From: an uncultured Alphaproteobacteria bacterium
GTDB lineage: Bacteria; Pseudomonadota; Alphaproteobacteria; HIMB59; GCA-002718135
DNA length: 38,804 nt
NCBI GenBank assembly: GCA_902524385.1
Contig: CABZCZ010000013.1
Span: forward strand, 1-38,804
Direction of reading: 5' to 3'
The notes under the pieces were generated by a model. That model saw only the letters and a list, made by a program, of their open reading frames with translations. It was not told the DNA's origin and did no database searches. Shown here piece after piece: positions 16,657 through 24,546 of this stretch (position 1 is its first letter; every line of letters starts with the position of its first letter). The position numbers and the translations under genes are program-made.

Positions 16657-17979
16657 ATGGCTAAAAATATATCCCTATCAACAATAAAAACTTTTAAAAA
16701 TAAATTTTTAAGAAATAATAAAAACACAGCTTCACGAAATGCATTAATCAAAAATGATTTAGCCAATGTAGCGCTCAATTGGGAAAACTTTAGTCAAATC
16801 AATCATAATTTTTCCAATCTTATTAAAAAAGAACTACCTGCAACAAATCAAATGGCATCAGGTAGATGTTGGGGATTTGCAGGATTAAATCTGATGCGCT
16901 TACAAGTTGTTGATAGCCTTGAACTAAATACATTTGAGTTTTCACAAAATTATTTCATGTTTTGGGATAAGTTAGAGAAAGCAAATTATTTTTTAGAGAA
17001 TATTATTAAATCTAGAGATGAATCATATGAAAGCAGATTAATAACCCATCTTTTAAAAGCACCTGTGCAAGATGGTGGACAGTGGGATATGTTTGTAAAC
17101 TTAATTAATAAGTACGGTGCAGTACCTAAAGATGTAATGCCTGAAACAAATCATAGCAGTAAATCTGGTGCTATGAATTATATTCTTACACACAAATTAA
17201 GAGAGTTTGCTTCTATACTAAGAAAGAAACCAGCTAAAAATTCTGCAGCTCTAAAAAAAGACATGATGGAAACAATTTATAATTTACTTGCAATGTTTCT
17301 TGGTCAACCACCAGATGTTATCAATTGGTCTACTAGAAATAAAGATAATAGACACATTGTCATTTCAGATATGACACCAATTGATTTCTGCAAAAAATAT
17401 GCAGATATCAATATTAAAGATAAAGTTTGCTTAATTCATGCTCCAATGAGCAATAAAAAATTTAATACAATGTATACCGTTGAATATCTTGGTAATGTTG
17501 TTGAAGGACAAATTATTAAATATCTTAATGTAGATATTAAAGAATTAAAAAAATCAGCAATGGACTCTATAAAAAACAATGAAGCTGTATGGTTTGGTTG
17601 TGATGTTGGTAAACGTTTTAGTCGCGATATGGGTGTACTTGATATGGGCATTTACGACTATGAAAATGTCTTCCAAACTTCATTTAAGATGAATAAACAA
17701 ACTCGTTTAGAGTACGGTGATAGTGAAATGACTCATGCCATGCTCTTAACAGGAGTGGATATTAAAAAAAGAAATTCAACTAAATGGAAAATTGAAAATA
17801 GCTGGGGGACAAAAAGTGGTAATCAAGGGTATATGATGATGACTGATGAATGGTTTGACGAATATACCTATGAAGTTGTCATTGATAAAAAATATCTTAA
17901 CAAAAGACTTCTAAAATACTTAGATATGGAACCAGTAGCGCTAGCACCTTGGGATCCAATGGGTGCTTTAGCTAGATAA
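16657..17979 (+). CDS. pepC: Bleomycin hydrolase / aminopeptidase C family cysteine peptidase
   Basis: A papain-like C1B peptidase of 440 residues with no signal peptide, so cytosolic; relatives are hexameric aminopeptidases. The oxyanion-hole glutamine Q65 and catalytic C71 lie in NQMASGRCWGFAGLN, the catalytic H360 in EMTHAMLLTGVD, and N381 in KIENSWGTKSGNQGY. The N-terminal segment NDLANVALNWENFSQINHNF also matches the family. The C-terminus ends AGALAR-like (MGALAR); in relatives the C-terminal residues reach into the active site and set aminopeptidase action. It follows topA after 30 bases and may be in the same unit. Its likely role is peptide turnover; the family is not a routine part of the topA neighbourhood. 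Confidence 0.92.
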   Translation: MAKNISLSTIKTFKNKFLRNNKNTASRNALIKNDLANVALNWENFSQINHNFSNLIKKELPATNQMASGRCWGFAGLNLMRLQVVDSLELNTFEFSQNYFMFWDKLEKANYFLENIIKSRDESYESRLITHLLKAPVQDGGQWDMFVNLINKYGAVPKDVMPETNHSSKSGAMNYILTHKLREFASILRKKPAKNSAALKKDMMETIYNLLAMFLGQPPDVINWSTRNKDNRHIVISDMTPIDFCKKYADINIKDKVCLIHAPMSNKKFNTMYTVEYLGNVVEGQIIKYLNVDIKELKKSAMDSIKNNEAVWFGCDVGKRFSRDMGVLDMGIYDYENVFQTSFKMNKQTRLEYGDSEMTHAMLLTGVDIKKRNSTKWKIENSWGTKSGNQGYMMMTDEWFDEYTYEVVIDKKYLNKRLLKYLDMEPVALAPWDPMGALAR

Positions 17980-17980
17980 A

Positions 17981-18208
17981 TTGAATAAAGATAACGCATC
18001 TAAAATTTGGAAGTTAATTCAAGAAATAGGCGACTTTTTAAAAGGAAAATTACCTGATCACCCTAATCATCCAAAGGGTAGAAATCCTTATGCTCATGTT
18101 GCTTTAGAGGTAAAAAATCATTTTGGTATGACCTATAAAGATATTCCTGATAAAAAATTCAATGAAGTTATTAATTATCTTGAAGAGTTAAAATCTAATC
18201 CTGAGTAG
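17981..18208 (+). CDS. 75-residue protein of unknown function
   Basis: A TTG-started frame one base after the pepC stop. It begins NKDNASKIWKLIQEIGDFLK, continues with a His/Pro/Gly segment LPDHPNHPKGRNPYAHV, and ends in EVKNHFGMTYKDIPDKKFNE and a terminal helix. The segment V-x-x-H-F-G-x-x-Y-K-D-I-P-x-x-x-F-x-x-V-x-x-Y resembles the C-terminal motif of some phage antirepressor/ORF6C-type proteins (by eye, weak). Ordered, non-repetitive composition and tight spacing behind pepC argue for a real gene. The 3' end overlaps the convergent MFS gene by 14 bases. No function can be assigned. Confidence 0.65.
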   Translation: MNKDNASKIWKLIQEIGDFLKGKLPDHPNHPKGRNPYAHVALEVKNHFGMTYKDIPDKKFNEVINYLEELKSNPE

Positions 18209-19376
18209 CTATTCTTTTATTACCCTGAATGGGTAAGAAAATAATAAAAATTGAAACTATAGCCATCATTATTGCATTAATTAAAAATAAATAAGTAAAC
18301 TCTAAAGTTATGGAATATATTTCTGATATTAAGAATACAGAAATTGGTCCCGATCCAAATGCGAGAATAAACTTAATTCCGTATACAACACCATGATACT
18401 TTTGAGGTGTAAATCTTCCAAGTAGAAGGTTTTCTGTAGGTAGAATACTTGCATTAAATACGGCAGCTAGAATACATAACACTACTAAAGAGTAACCAGA
18501 TATATAAGCTATTCCTAAGTAGCAAGGAAACTGAAGAAATATACCAATTAAGTAAATGGTTTTTAAATTAAATCTATCAGCAAGTAAGCCTCCAACAAAT
18601 GTTGTAGCGCCAGAAATAAAATAAATAATTGCTATCATAAATCCAATTTGAATATAGTTTATATTACCTATACGTATTTCAAAAACTTTTGGTAAGGCTG
18701 TTTGTGTATTATGAAAAGATAATCCAAGGGCAAACATTGATAAAAGCATTATTAATGCAATTAAAATCATTTCATTTCGTGAATGATCTTCTTGATCATT
18801 TTTAATAAAATAATTTTTGTAAGATATTTTATCAATTAAGATTAAGTAAATAAGAATAAATCCAATAATAATTGATATTAGACCAGGCAATATAAAAGCT
18901 AATTGCCAATTTAGTAATTCAGTAAGAGTACCAGCTACAAATGCTCCAGAGCCTATACCTACTCCACCAAAAATGCCATTTACACCAAGCGCTCTTCCCT
19001 GTTTGTTTGCTGCATGAATTACCCAAGGAATACCTACTGGATGATAAATTGAACAGAAAAGTCCAAGAAGTGATAATGAAAAAAATAAAAAAGAGATTGA
19101 TGTACTTAGTCCACATAAAATGGAAGCTAATCCCATTCCAATAAACATAATTGTCATTGTTCCTGAACGGGACCATTTATCACTTAACCACCCGAAAGGA
19201 ATTGCCCCTAAACCAATTAGTAGAGCTCCAAGAGACCATAATCTAATTAATTGATCATAAGAAATATTCCATTCTTTTTCTATCGTCAGAACGATTACAA
19301 AATAAAATGCTGCAAACATATGCATGAGTGCATGACCTATTGATGAAAATAGGAGTGTATAAAAAGTATTATTCAA
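18195..19376 (-). CDS. MFS transporter, Fsr-like
   Basis: A 393-residue protein with about 12 membrane segments. The loop 2-3 motif GWLSDKWSRSG and the later GGLLADRFNLK are MFS signatures. HALMHMFAAFYF at the start and CSIYHPVGIPWVIH resemble the fosmidomycin-resistance-like (Fsr) subgroup, but the substrate cannot be told. The start is TTG, preceded by AAAGAG; the first in-frame ATG lies inside membrane segment 1, so TTG is preferred. It overlaps the msrB end by eight bases and is the last gene of the long minus-strand run from ntrY. Confidence 0.9.
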   Translation of the reverse strand: MNNTFYTLLFSSIGHALMHMFAAFYFVIVLTIEKEWNISYDQLIRLWSLGALLIGLGAIPFGWLSDKWSRSGTMTIMFIGMGLASILCGLSTSISFLFFSLSLLGLFCSIYHPVGIPWVIHAANKQGRALGVNGIFGGVGIGSGAFVAGTLTELLNWQLAFILPGLISIIIGFILIYLILIDKISYKNYFIKNDQEDHSRNEMILIALIMLLSMFALGLSFHNTQTALPKVFEIRIGNINYIQIGFMIAIIYFISGATTFVGGLLADRFNLKTIYLIGIFLQFPCYLGIAYISGYSLVVLCILAAVFNASILPTENLLLGRFTPQKYHGVVYGIKFILAFGSGPISVFLISEIYSITLEFTYLFLINAIMMAIVSIFIIFLPIQGNKRIATQD

Positions 19377-19764
19377 ACTCTTTGTAATTAATAGAAAGAG
19401 AATTCACACAGTATCTTTTGCCAGTAGGCTCTGGGCCATCATCAAATACATGGCCTAAATGTGCATCACATTTGGCACACATAATTTCTATGCGCACCAT
19501 TCCATGCGATCTATCAGTCTCTGTTTTAATTGCTTCAGGTGATATTTGCTCAAAAAAACTTGGCCATCCGCAATAAGAATCATATTTTGTTGAACTATTA
19601 AATAATTCATTACCACAGCATTTACATTTAAAAATACCACCATTAATAATTTCAAAATTTTTGCCAGAGAAAGGAGGTTCTGTTCCCTTTTGTCTTGTTA
19701 CATAATATTCATCTTCTGTGAGAAGAGATTTCCATTCCTGATCAGTTTTGACTATTTTGTTCAT
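19369..19764 (-). CDS. msrB: Peptide-methionine (R)-S-oxide reductase
   Basis: Repairs R-methionine sulfoxide in oxidised proteins. It has 131 residues, a single MsrB domain. The catalytic cysteine C119 lies in KRYCVNSLS and a probable resolving cysteine C65 in SYCGWPSFFEQ. The zinc-binding pairs are C47/C50 and C96/C99, and GHVFDDGPEPTG is intact. No signal peptide is seen, so it is cytosolic. Its start lies 23 bases inside the EamA gene's 3' end and its stop overlaps the MFS gene. Confidence 0.97.
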   Translation of the reverse strand: MNKIVKTDQEWKSLLTEDEYYVTRQKGTEPPFSGKNFEIINGGIFKCKCCGNELFNSSTKYDSYCGWPSFFEQISPEAIKTETDRSHGMVRIEIMCAKCDAHLGHVFDDGPEPTGKRYCVNSLSINYKEFE

Positions 19765-20656
19765 TTTTAAATCTTATATTAGATAATATAATTCCTGTAA
19801 TTATAAAAAAAACACCTACAATATGAAATATTGCAAAACTTTCATTTAAAAAAGTTATTGCCCAAATTGCAGCAAATACAGGTATGAAGTGTAAAAATAA
19901 ACCAGCTCTGTTTGGTCCAATCAAATATACACCTTTATTCCAAGCAAAATAAGCAGCGATACTTGCAAATATAGCAACATAAATAATAATGAAAAAATCA
20001 TAGGATGATGAAAGTAAAAAGGTACCATTAAAAGATTCAAAAAGATAAAATGGAATAATAAAAAATAAACCAATAATAATCATAACTTCTAAGCTTGCTA
20101 ATTGTGGAATTGATGTATCCATTTTTTTTAACAGCACTGAATATAAGCACCAAGATATTACAGCTGCAAACATCCATATATCTCCAATAGTAAAATTAAG
20201 TGTATATAAATTATTTAAATTTCCTTTTAAAATTATAGCTAAAGCACCTATTAAAGATAAAATTATACCAATTAGTTGAAGTTTTGAGATTTTAGTTCGA
20301 AACATTAGCCAAGAGAAACCAATCATAATTACAGGTGCAGTAGATGCCATTATAGTAGAATTTAAAACTAGAGTAGTCTGTAATGAAATATATGTAAATG
20401 AGTTAAATATTGTAACACTTAAAATACTTAATGTAGTCATCAGTAAAAAGTTTTCTTTGTAATAATTTAAATTTTCCAAAATGCTTTTAAGAGTGAAAGG
20501 TAATAATAAAAGCAAAGCTAAAGACCATCTAAAAAAACTTAATTTAAATGGTGAAAGATCAGTTATATGAGCAACTTTTCCAAAAAAAAAATTTCCTGAC
20601 CAAAATAAAGAAGAGGCTGTTAACAATATTACTGCTAACATTAAGTTTCTTGACAT
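19742..20656 (-). CDS. EamA-family (DMT) transporter
   Basis: A 304-residue membrane protein with ten hydrophobic segments arranged as two EamA repeats. Characteristic stretches are FWSGNFFFGKVAH and FKLSFFRWSLALLLLLPF in the first half. The second half has GDIWMFAAVISWCLYSVLLK, AYFAWNKGVYLIGPNRAGLF and FHIVGVFFIITGIIL. It is probably an exporter of small metabolites or amino acids; the substrate is unknown. It abuts the dehydrogenase gene without a gap (stop codon at 20657) and overlaps msrB. Confidence 0.93.
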   Translation of the reverse strand: MSRNLMLAVILLTASSLFWSGNFFFGKVAHITDLSPFKLSFFRWSLALLLLLPFTLKSILENLNYYKENFLLMTTLSILSVTIFNSFTYISLQTTLVLNSTIMASTAPVIMIGFSWLMFRTKISKLQLIGIILSLIGALAIILKGNLNNLYTLNFTIGDIWMFAAVISWCLYSVLLKKMDTSIPQLASLEVMIIIGLFFIIPFYLFESFNGTFLLSSSYDFFIIIYVAIFASIAAYFAWNKGVYLIGPNRAGLFLHFIPVFAAIWAITFLNESFAIFHIVGVFFIITGIILSNIRFKNEQNSQN

Positions 20657-21529
20657 TTATTTATCTACAAGTGTCATGAGGGATGAAGTATCAAACCTAT
20701 TACCACCATTTTTTTGAACTTCCTCATAATATTTATCAACTATTTTTGTAATGGGAAGAACTGAACCATTTTTATCTGCCTCATTAAAACATATTGATAA
20801 ATCTTTACGCATCCAATCAACTGCAAAGCCATAATCAAATTTACCATCAAGCATAGTTCTATATCTATTTTCCATTTGCCACGATTGAGCAGCACCCTTT
20901 GATATAACGCTAAGAACCTTTTCCATATCCACATTCGATTTTTTTCCAAAAGCCATTGCTTCAGATAAACCTTGCACTAAACCTGCAATACAAATTTGAT
21001 TTATCATTTTAGCTATTTGACCAGATCCAGATGGACCTATAAGTTCAACGGCTTTGCCATAAGATGTGAGAACTGGTTTTACAGTATTGTAATCTTTTTC
21101 ATCCCCACCTATCATAATAGAGAGAACACCATTTTCTGCACCTGCTTGACCACCAGATACAGGGGCATCAAGAAAACTTAATTTTTTATCTTTAAGTTTT
21201 TGATAGTAATTTCTTGCTATCTCTGCGGAAGCTGTTGTGTGATCAACAATAATCGATCCTTCAGCTACTTTTGAAAGAATTCCATCCTCACCTTCCATTA
21301 CTTCAATAATATCTTCATCGCGTCCAACACACATAATAACTATTTCAGAGTTTTGAGAAGCGTCACCAGGAGTTTTAGCTATACTACCTTTATATTCTTG
21401 TACCCATTTTTCTGCCTTAGCAGTTGTTCTATTATAAACAGTTACATTATAACCATTATTTTGAAGATGACCTGCCATTGGATAACCCATTACTCCTAAG
21501 CCAATAAAAGAAACATTTTTAATACTCAT
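20657..21529 (-). CDS. 3-hydroxyisobutyrate dehydrogenase / tartronate semialdehyde reductase family
   Basis: A 290-residue beta-hydroxyacid dehydrogenase. The NAD(P)-binding glycine motif FIGLGVMGYPMAGHL is at 9-22. The substrate motif DAPVSGGQAGAENG is at 121-134 and the catalytic lysine K174 in GSGQIAKMINQ. The C-terminal RKDLSICFNEA helix is typical. Family members reduce or oxidise 3-hydroxyisobutyrate, tartronate semialdehyde or succinate semialdehyde; the sequence does not settle which. It overlaps the upstream phosphatase gene by four bases (ATGA) and abuts the EamA exporter. Confidence 0.92.
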   Translation of the reverse strand: MSIKNVSFIGLGVMGYPMAGHLQNNGYNVTVYNRTTAKAEKWVQEYKGSIAKTPGDASQNSEIVIMCVGRDEDIIEVMEGEDGILSKVAEGSIIVDHTTASAEIARNYYQKLKDKKLSFLDAPVSGGQAGAENGVLSIMIGGDEKDYNTVKPVLTSYGKAVELIGPSGSGQIAKMINQICIAGLVQGLSEAMAFGKKSNVDMEKVLSVISKGAAQSWQMENRYRTMLDGKFDYGFAVDWMRKDLSICFNEADKNGSVLPITKIVDKYYEEVQKNGGNRFDTSSLMTLVDK

Positions 21530-22332
21530 AAAATTTCTCCTAATTTTTCTAAAATTTTAAAATTCAAATCTTCTGAATTACTAACAATTAAATTCTTATT
21601 CTTTTTTGTAAAGTCATATTTATTTTTATCAAAATCTATGTCGGCACCACCTGCTTCTCTGACAAAAAGAATACCTGGAATATGATCCCAGGGAGATAGT
21701 TTTGATAAAATAGAAAAATTTCTAATCCCAATACCTATATCTATATATTCAAAACCAATGCATCTATAAGAGCTAACTTCTTTGAATATGTTTTTAAATG
21801 TTTTTAACTTATCTTTAAATCCTGGCTCCCAATACTTTGTGCTTATCGATCCTATAGTTTCTTCAATTATATTTACCTCTGTTGTAACAATTTTTTTATT
21901 ATTGACATAAGCACCTTCATTTACAATAGCTGAACACATAATTTTTTCTATTGGCTTATATATCCAAGAACGTAAAATTTTTTCTTTAAATGTTAAGGCT
22001 ATCATAATTGCAAATTTATCTCTACCATTAGCAAAATTTGTTGTTCCATCTATTGGGTCAACAGTCCAACAATATTCATCTTCATTATAAAAATTTAATA
22101 TATTTTCATTTCTAGAGTATTCCTCTTCGCCTATAAAATTTGAAGTAGGTAAAATTTTTGACAAATTTTTTTTTAATTCTTTTTCTGCCTCTATATCAGC
22201 TGCTGTTACTAAATCAGATCCATTTTTATAATTAATGTCATCGTCTGATAAATTTTTAAATTTTGGTAAAATAATATTTTGACTTACGTTAAAACAAATG
22301 TCCTCTATGTCCTCTTGCTTAATATTATCCAT
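21526..22332 (-). CDS. Inositol-monophosphatase family phosphatase
   Basis: A 268-residue Mg-dependent phosphatase. The metal-binding motifs are present: FIGEEEY, then CWTVDPIDGTTNFANG with Asp-Pro-Ile-Asp-Gly-Thr, and the late SPWDHIPGILFVREAGG. Possible substrates include myo-inositol phosphate, histidinol phosphate, fructose-1,6-bisphosphate or 3'-phosphoadenosine 5'-phosphate. The neighbourhood gives no pathway, so the substrate is left open. It overlaps the aminotransferase gene upstream by eight bases and the dehydrogenase downstream by four. Confidence 0.9.
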   Translation of the reverse strand: MDNIKQEDIEDICFNVSQNIILPKFKNLSDDDINYKNGSDLVTAADIEAEKELKKNLSKILPTSNFIGEEEYSRNENILNFYNEDEYCWTVDPIDGTTNFANGRDKFAIMIALTFKEKILRSWIYKPIEKIMCSAIVNEGAYVNNKKIVTTEVNIIEETIGSISTKYWEPGFKDKLKTFKNIFKEVSSYRCIGFEYIDIGIGIRNFSILSKLSPWDHIPGILFVREAGGADIDFDKNKYDFTKKNKNLIVSNSEDLNFKILEKLGEIL

Positions 22333-23170
22333 TTATACATGCTTTGGTATACATTTCTGCTAATCTCAAAGTAATATTACCAATTTTACCTTTATTGATT
22401 TTTTTATTATCAATTTTAAGAATAGGAGTAATAAAACTTCCAGAACTTGTTAAAAATACTTCATCTGCATTAACTAATTGATTATGGGTAAATTGTTTTT
22501 CTATTAGTTTAAGTTTAGTTTTTTTTATAATTTTTAAAAGAGATGTTCTAGTGACACCTTTTAAAATATCAGAATTAGCTGGATGAGTTATTAAATTATT
22601 TCTTTTTATAATCCAAATATTAGAAGATGTGCCCTCAGTTACTTTTCCATTTTGTATTAAAATTGCTTCATAAGCATTTTTCTTTTTGGCCATGTTTGCT
22701 GCTATAATATTTGGCAGTAAATTTACTGTTTTAATATCACGTCTTTTCCATCGAAGATCTTGGAATGTAATTGTATTTACTCCTACAAATTTTTTTCCAG
22801 GTAAATTAAAAATTTTATTTCTTGTGTATACAATTAAAGTTGGGATTAAATTTTTTTGATATTTATGTTCTCTAAACTGAGTACCTCTTGTAATTTGTAA
22901 ATATATTATACCATTTATTGTTTTATTTTTCTTTATTAGATGTAGAAAAATATTATTTAGGTTTTTTTTATTGATTGTAAATTTAATTTCTAATTCACGA
23001 AGAGAATATTTTAATCTCTTAAGATGAAAATCTAAATCAATTAAATTATTTTCCAGAACTGCGATAACTTCATAAACGCTATCTGCAAATTGCAATCCTC
23101 TATCCTCTATATGAATTTTTGCAGATTTAAAATTTACAAATTTGTTATTTATAAAGGCAAAATTTGGCAT
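22325..23170 (-). CDS. dat: Class IV aminotransferase, D-amino acid aminotransferase-like
   Basis: A PLP-dependent fold-type IV transaminase of 281 residues from the ATG at 23170; a TTG one codon upstream is possible. The PLP lysine K147 lies in RWKRRDIKTVNLLPNIIA, and E179 in VTEGTSSNIW. The phosphate-binding turn is DILKGVTR, and FLTSSGSFITPI follows. The motif RGLQFADSVYEVI and the R-W-x-R-R-D-I-K-T sequence favour D-alanine aminotransferase over branched-chain aminotransferase or aminodeoxychorismate lyase. Its likely role is interconverting D-alanine and D-glutamate for cell wall or D-amino acid use. It lies four bases after trkA, an arrangement also seen in other Alphaproteobacteria. 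Confidence 0.9.
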   Translation of the reverse strand: MPNFAFINNKFVNFKSAKIHIEDRGLQFADSVYEVIAVLENNLIDLDFHLKRLKYSLRELEIKFTINKKNLNNIFLHLIKKNKTINGIIYLQITRGTQFREHKYQKNLIPTLIVYTRNKIFNLPGKKFVGVNTITFQDLRWKRRDIKTVNLLPNIIAANMAKKKNAYEAILIQNGKVTEGTSSNIWIIKRNNLITHPANSDILKGVTRTSLLKIIKKTKLKLIEKQFTHNQLVNADEVFLTSSGSFITPILKIDNKKINKGKIGNITLRLAEMYTKACING

Positions 23171-23174
23171 CAAG

Positions 23175-24539
23175 TTAAACTTTTGATAATAGTTTTTCTA
23201 GTTCTTTTATACAATGTGTTTCAGCAAAAAAAACAACATCATCATTTTCTTTAAATACAGTTTGACTATTAGGAATTATAATTTTTTTATCTCTTACAAT
23301 GGAGCCGATACGTATACCTTTTGGTAATTCTAATTCTTTAAGATTTTTATTACAGAGAAATGACTCTGATTGAATATCAGCCTCAATTACTTCCCCAAAA
23401 CCTTCACCTATTGAATAATCGTTTCTTATTTTTACGCCTCTTACTTTTTCTAAAATTTTAGAAATTGTAATTATTTTTGGATCTATTGTCATATCAACAC
23501 CAATATTTGATAACAAAGATGAATAATTGCTATTATTAATCAAAGTTATTGATGTTTTAGCGCCTGCTCTTTTAGCCAATAAGGAAGATAATATATTAAC
23601 TTCATCATCTTCAGTAATAGATATGAAATAACCAGCCTCTGATATATTTACCTCTTCAAGTATTTGATTATCTAACCCATCTCCACATGTAACCGTAATA
23701 TTCTCTAAATTTGATGCAAGAAATTCAGCGCGTTCTTTGTTAGCTTCAATTAATTCAGTTTTTATGTAAGTCTCAGAACTTTCAATTAATTGTGCCAACG
23801 AAAATCCAATGTTGCCCCCACCAATAACAACTGCTTTTTTGGCTTGTAACTCTTGATGTCCAAACTCAGATAAAACATCAGTCAAATTGTCAGTTTCAAC
23901 AACTAAAAAAAGTGTATCTTTTTTTTCAATTTTTGTAGTTGAATTTACAGTAAATTTTTGGTCACCTCTAAATATAAACATAATGTTAGCAAGGTAATTA
24001 GGAAATTTTTGAGATAACTCTCTAACAGTTAGACCTGAATGTAAAAAATTATCTTCACATTTTAATCCAATTAATTTCAATTTTTTATCAGATAACTCAA
24101 CCATATCTATAGTTCCTGGAGAGATTAATCTTCTGAATATACCTTTTGCAACCTCTTGTTCTGGAGAAATTATTGCATCTATTGGAAAATTTTCATCATT
24201 ATATAAATCTTTCCAATCATTTTTTAAATAATCCTGTTGTCTAATTCTTGCTATTTTCTTTTTAATTTTAAATAAAGAGTGGCCAATTTGACAAGTAACC
24301 ATATTTATTTCATCACTCTTTGTAACTGCAATCAGTATTTCACAGTCATTAGCACCGGCATTCTCTAAAACTGACGGCATACTGGGAATACCAGTTATTG
24401 TTTTGACATCCAAATTTTCAGATACTTTATTTAATCTATTTTCATCTTCATCAATAACCGTAACTTCAAAGTTTTCGCGTGATAGTTTATCAGCTATGCT
24501 ATATCCAACATCTCCAGCACCACAAATAATAGTTTTCAT
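23175..24539 (-). CDS. trkA: Trk potassium uptake protein TrkA
   Basis: The cytosolic NAD-binding gating subunit of Trk/Ktr potassium channels. Its 454 residues form two tandem RCK units. The first Rossmann domain starts KTIICGAGDVGYSIADKLS, followed by an RCK-C domain (about 145-225). The second starts VIGGGNIGFSLAQLIESS (about 237), with a second RCK-C at the end. Acidic ends of strand 2 (VTVIDEDENRL and TELIEANKERA) fit NAD binding. It follows ntrX by seven bases, the conserved ntrY-ntrX-trkA order. No TrkH/TrkG membrane gene is in the window. Confidence 0.96.
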   Translation of the reverse strand: MKTIICGAGDVGYSIADKLSRENFEVTVIDEDENRLNKVSENLDVKTITGIPSMPSVLENAGANDCEILIAVTKSDEINMVTCQIGHSLFKIKKKIARIRQQDYLKNDWKDLYNDENFPIDAIISPEQEVAKGIFRRLISPGTIDMVELSDKKLKLIGLKCEDNFLHSGLTVRELSQKFPNYLANIMFIFRGDQKFTVNSTTKIEKKDTLFLVVETDNLTDVLSEFGHQELQAKKAVVIGGGNIGFSLAQLIESSETYIKTELIEANKERAEFLASNLENITVTCGDGLDNQILEEVNISEAGYFISITEDDEVNILSSLLAKRAGAKTSITLINNSNYSSLLSNIGVDMTIDPKIITISKILEKVRGVKIRNDYSIGEGFGEVIEADIQSESFLCNKNLKELELPKGIRIGSIVRDKKIIIPNSQTVFKENDDVVFFAETHCIKELEKLLSKV

Positions 24540-24546
24540 TAATAAA

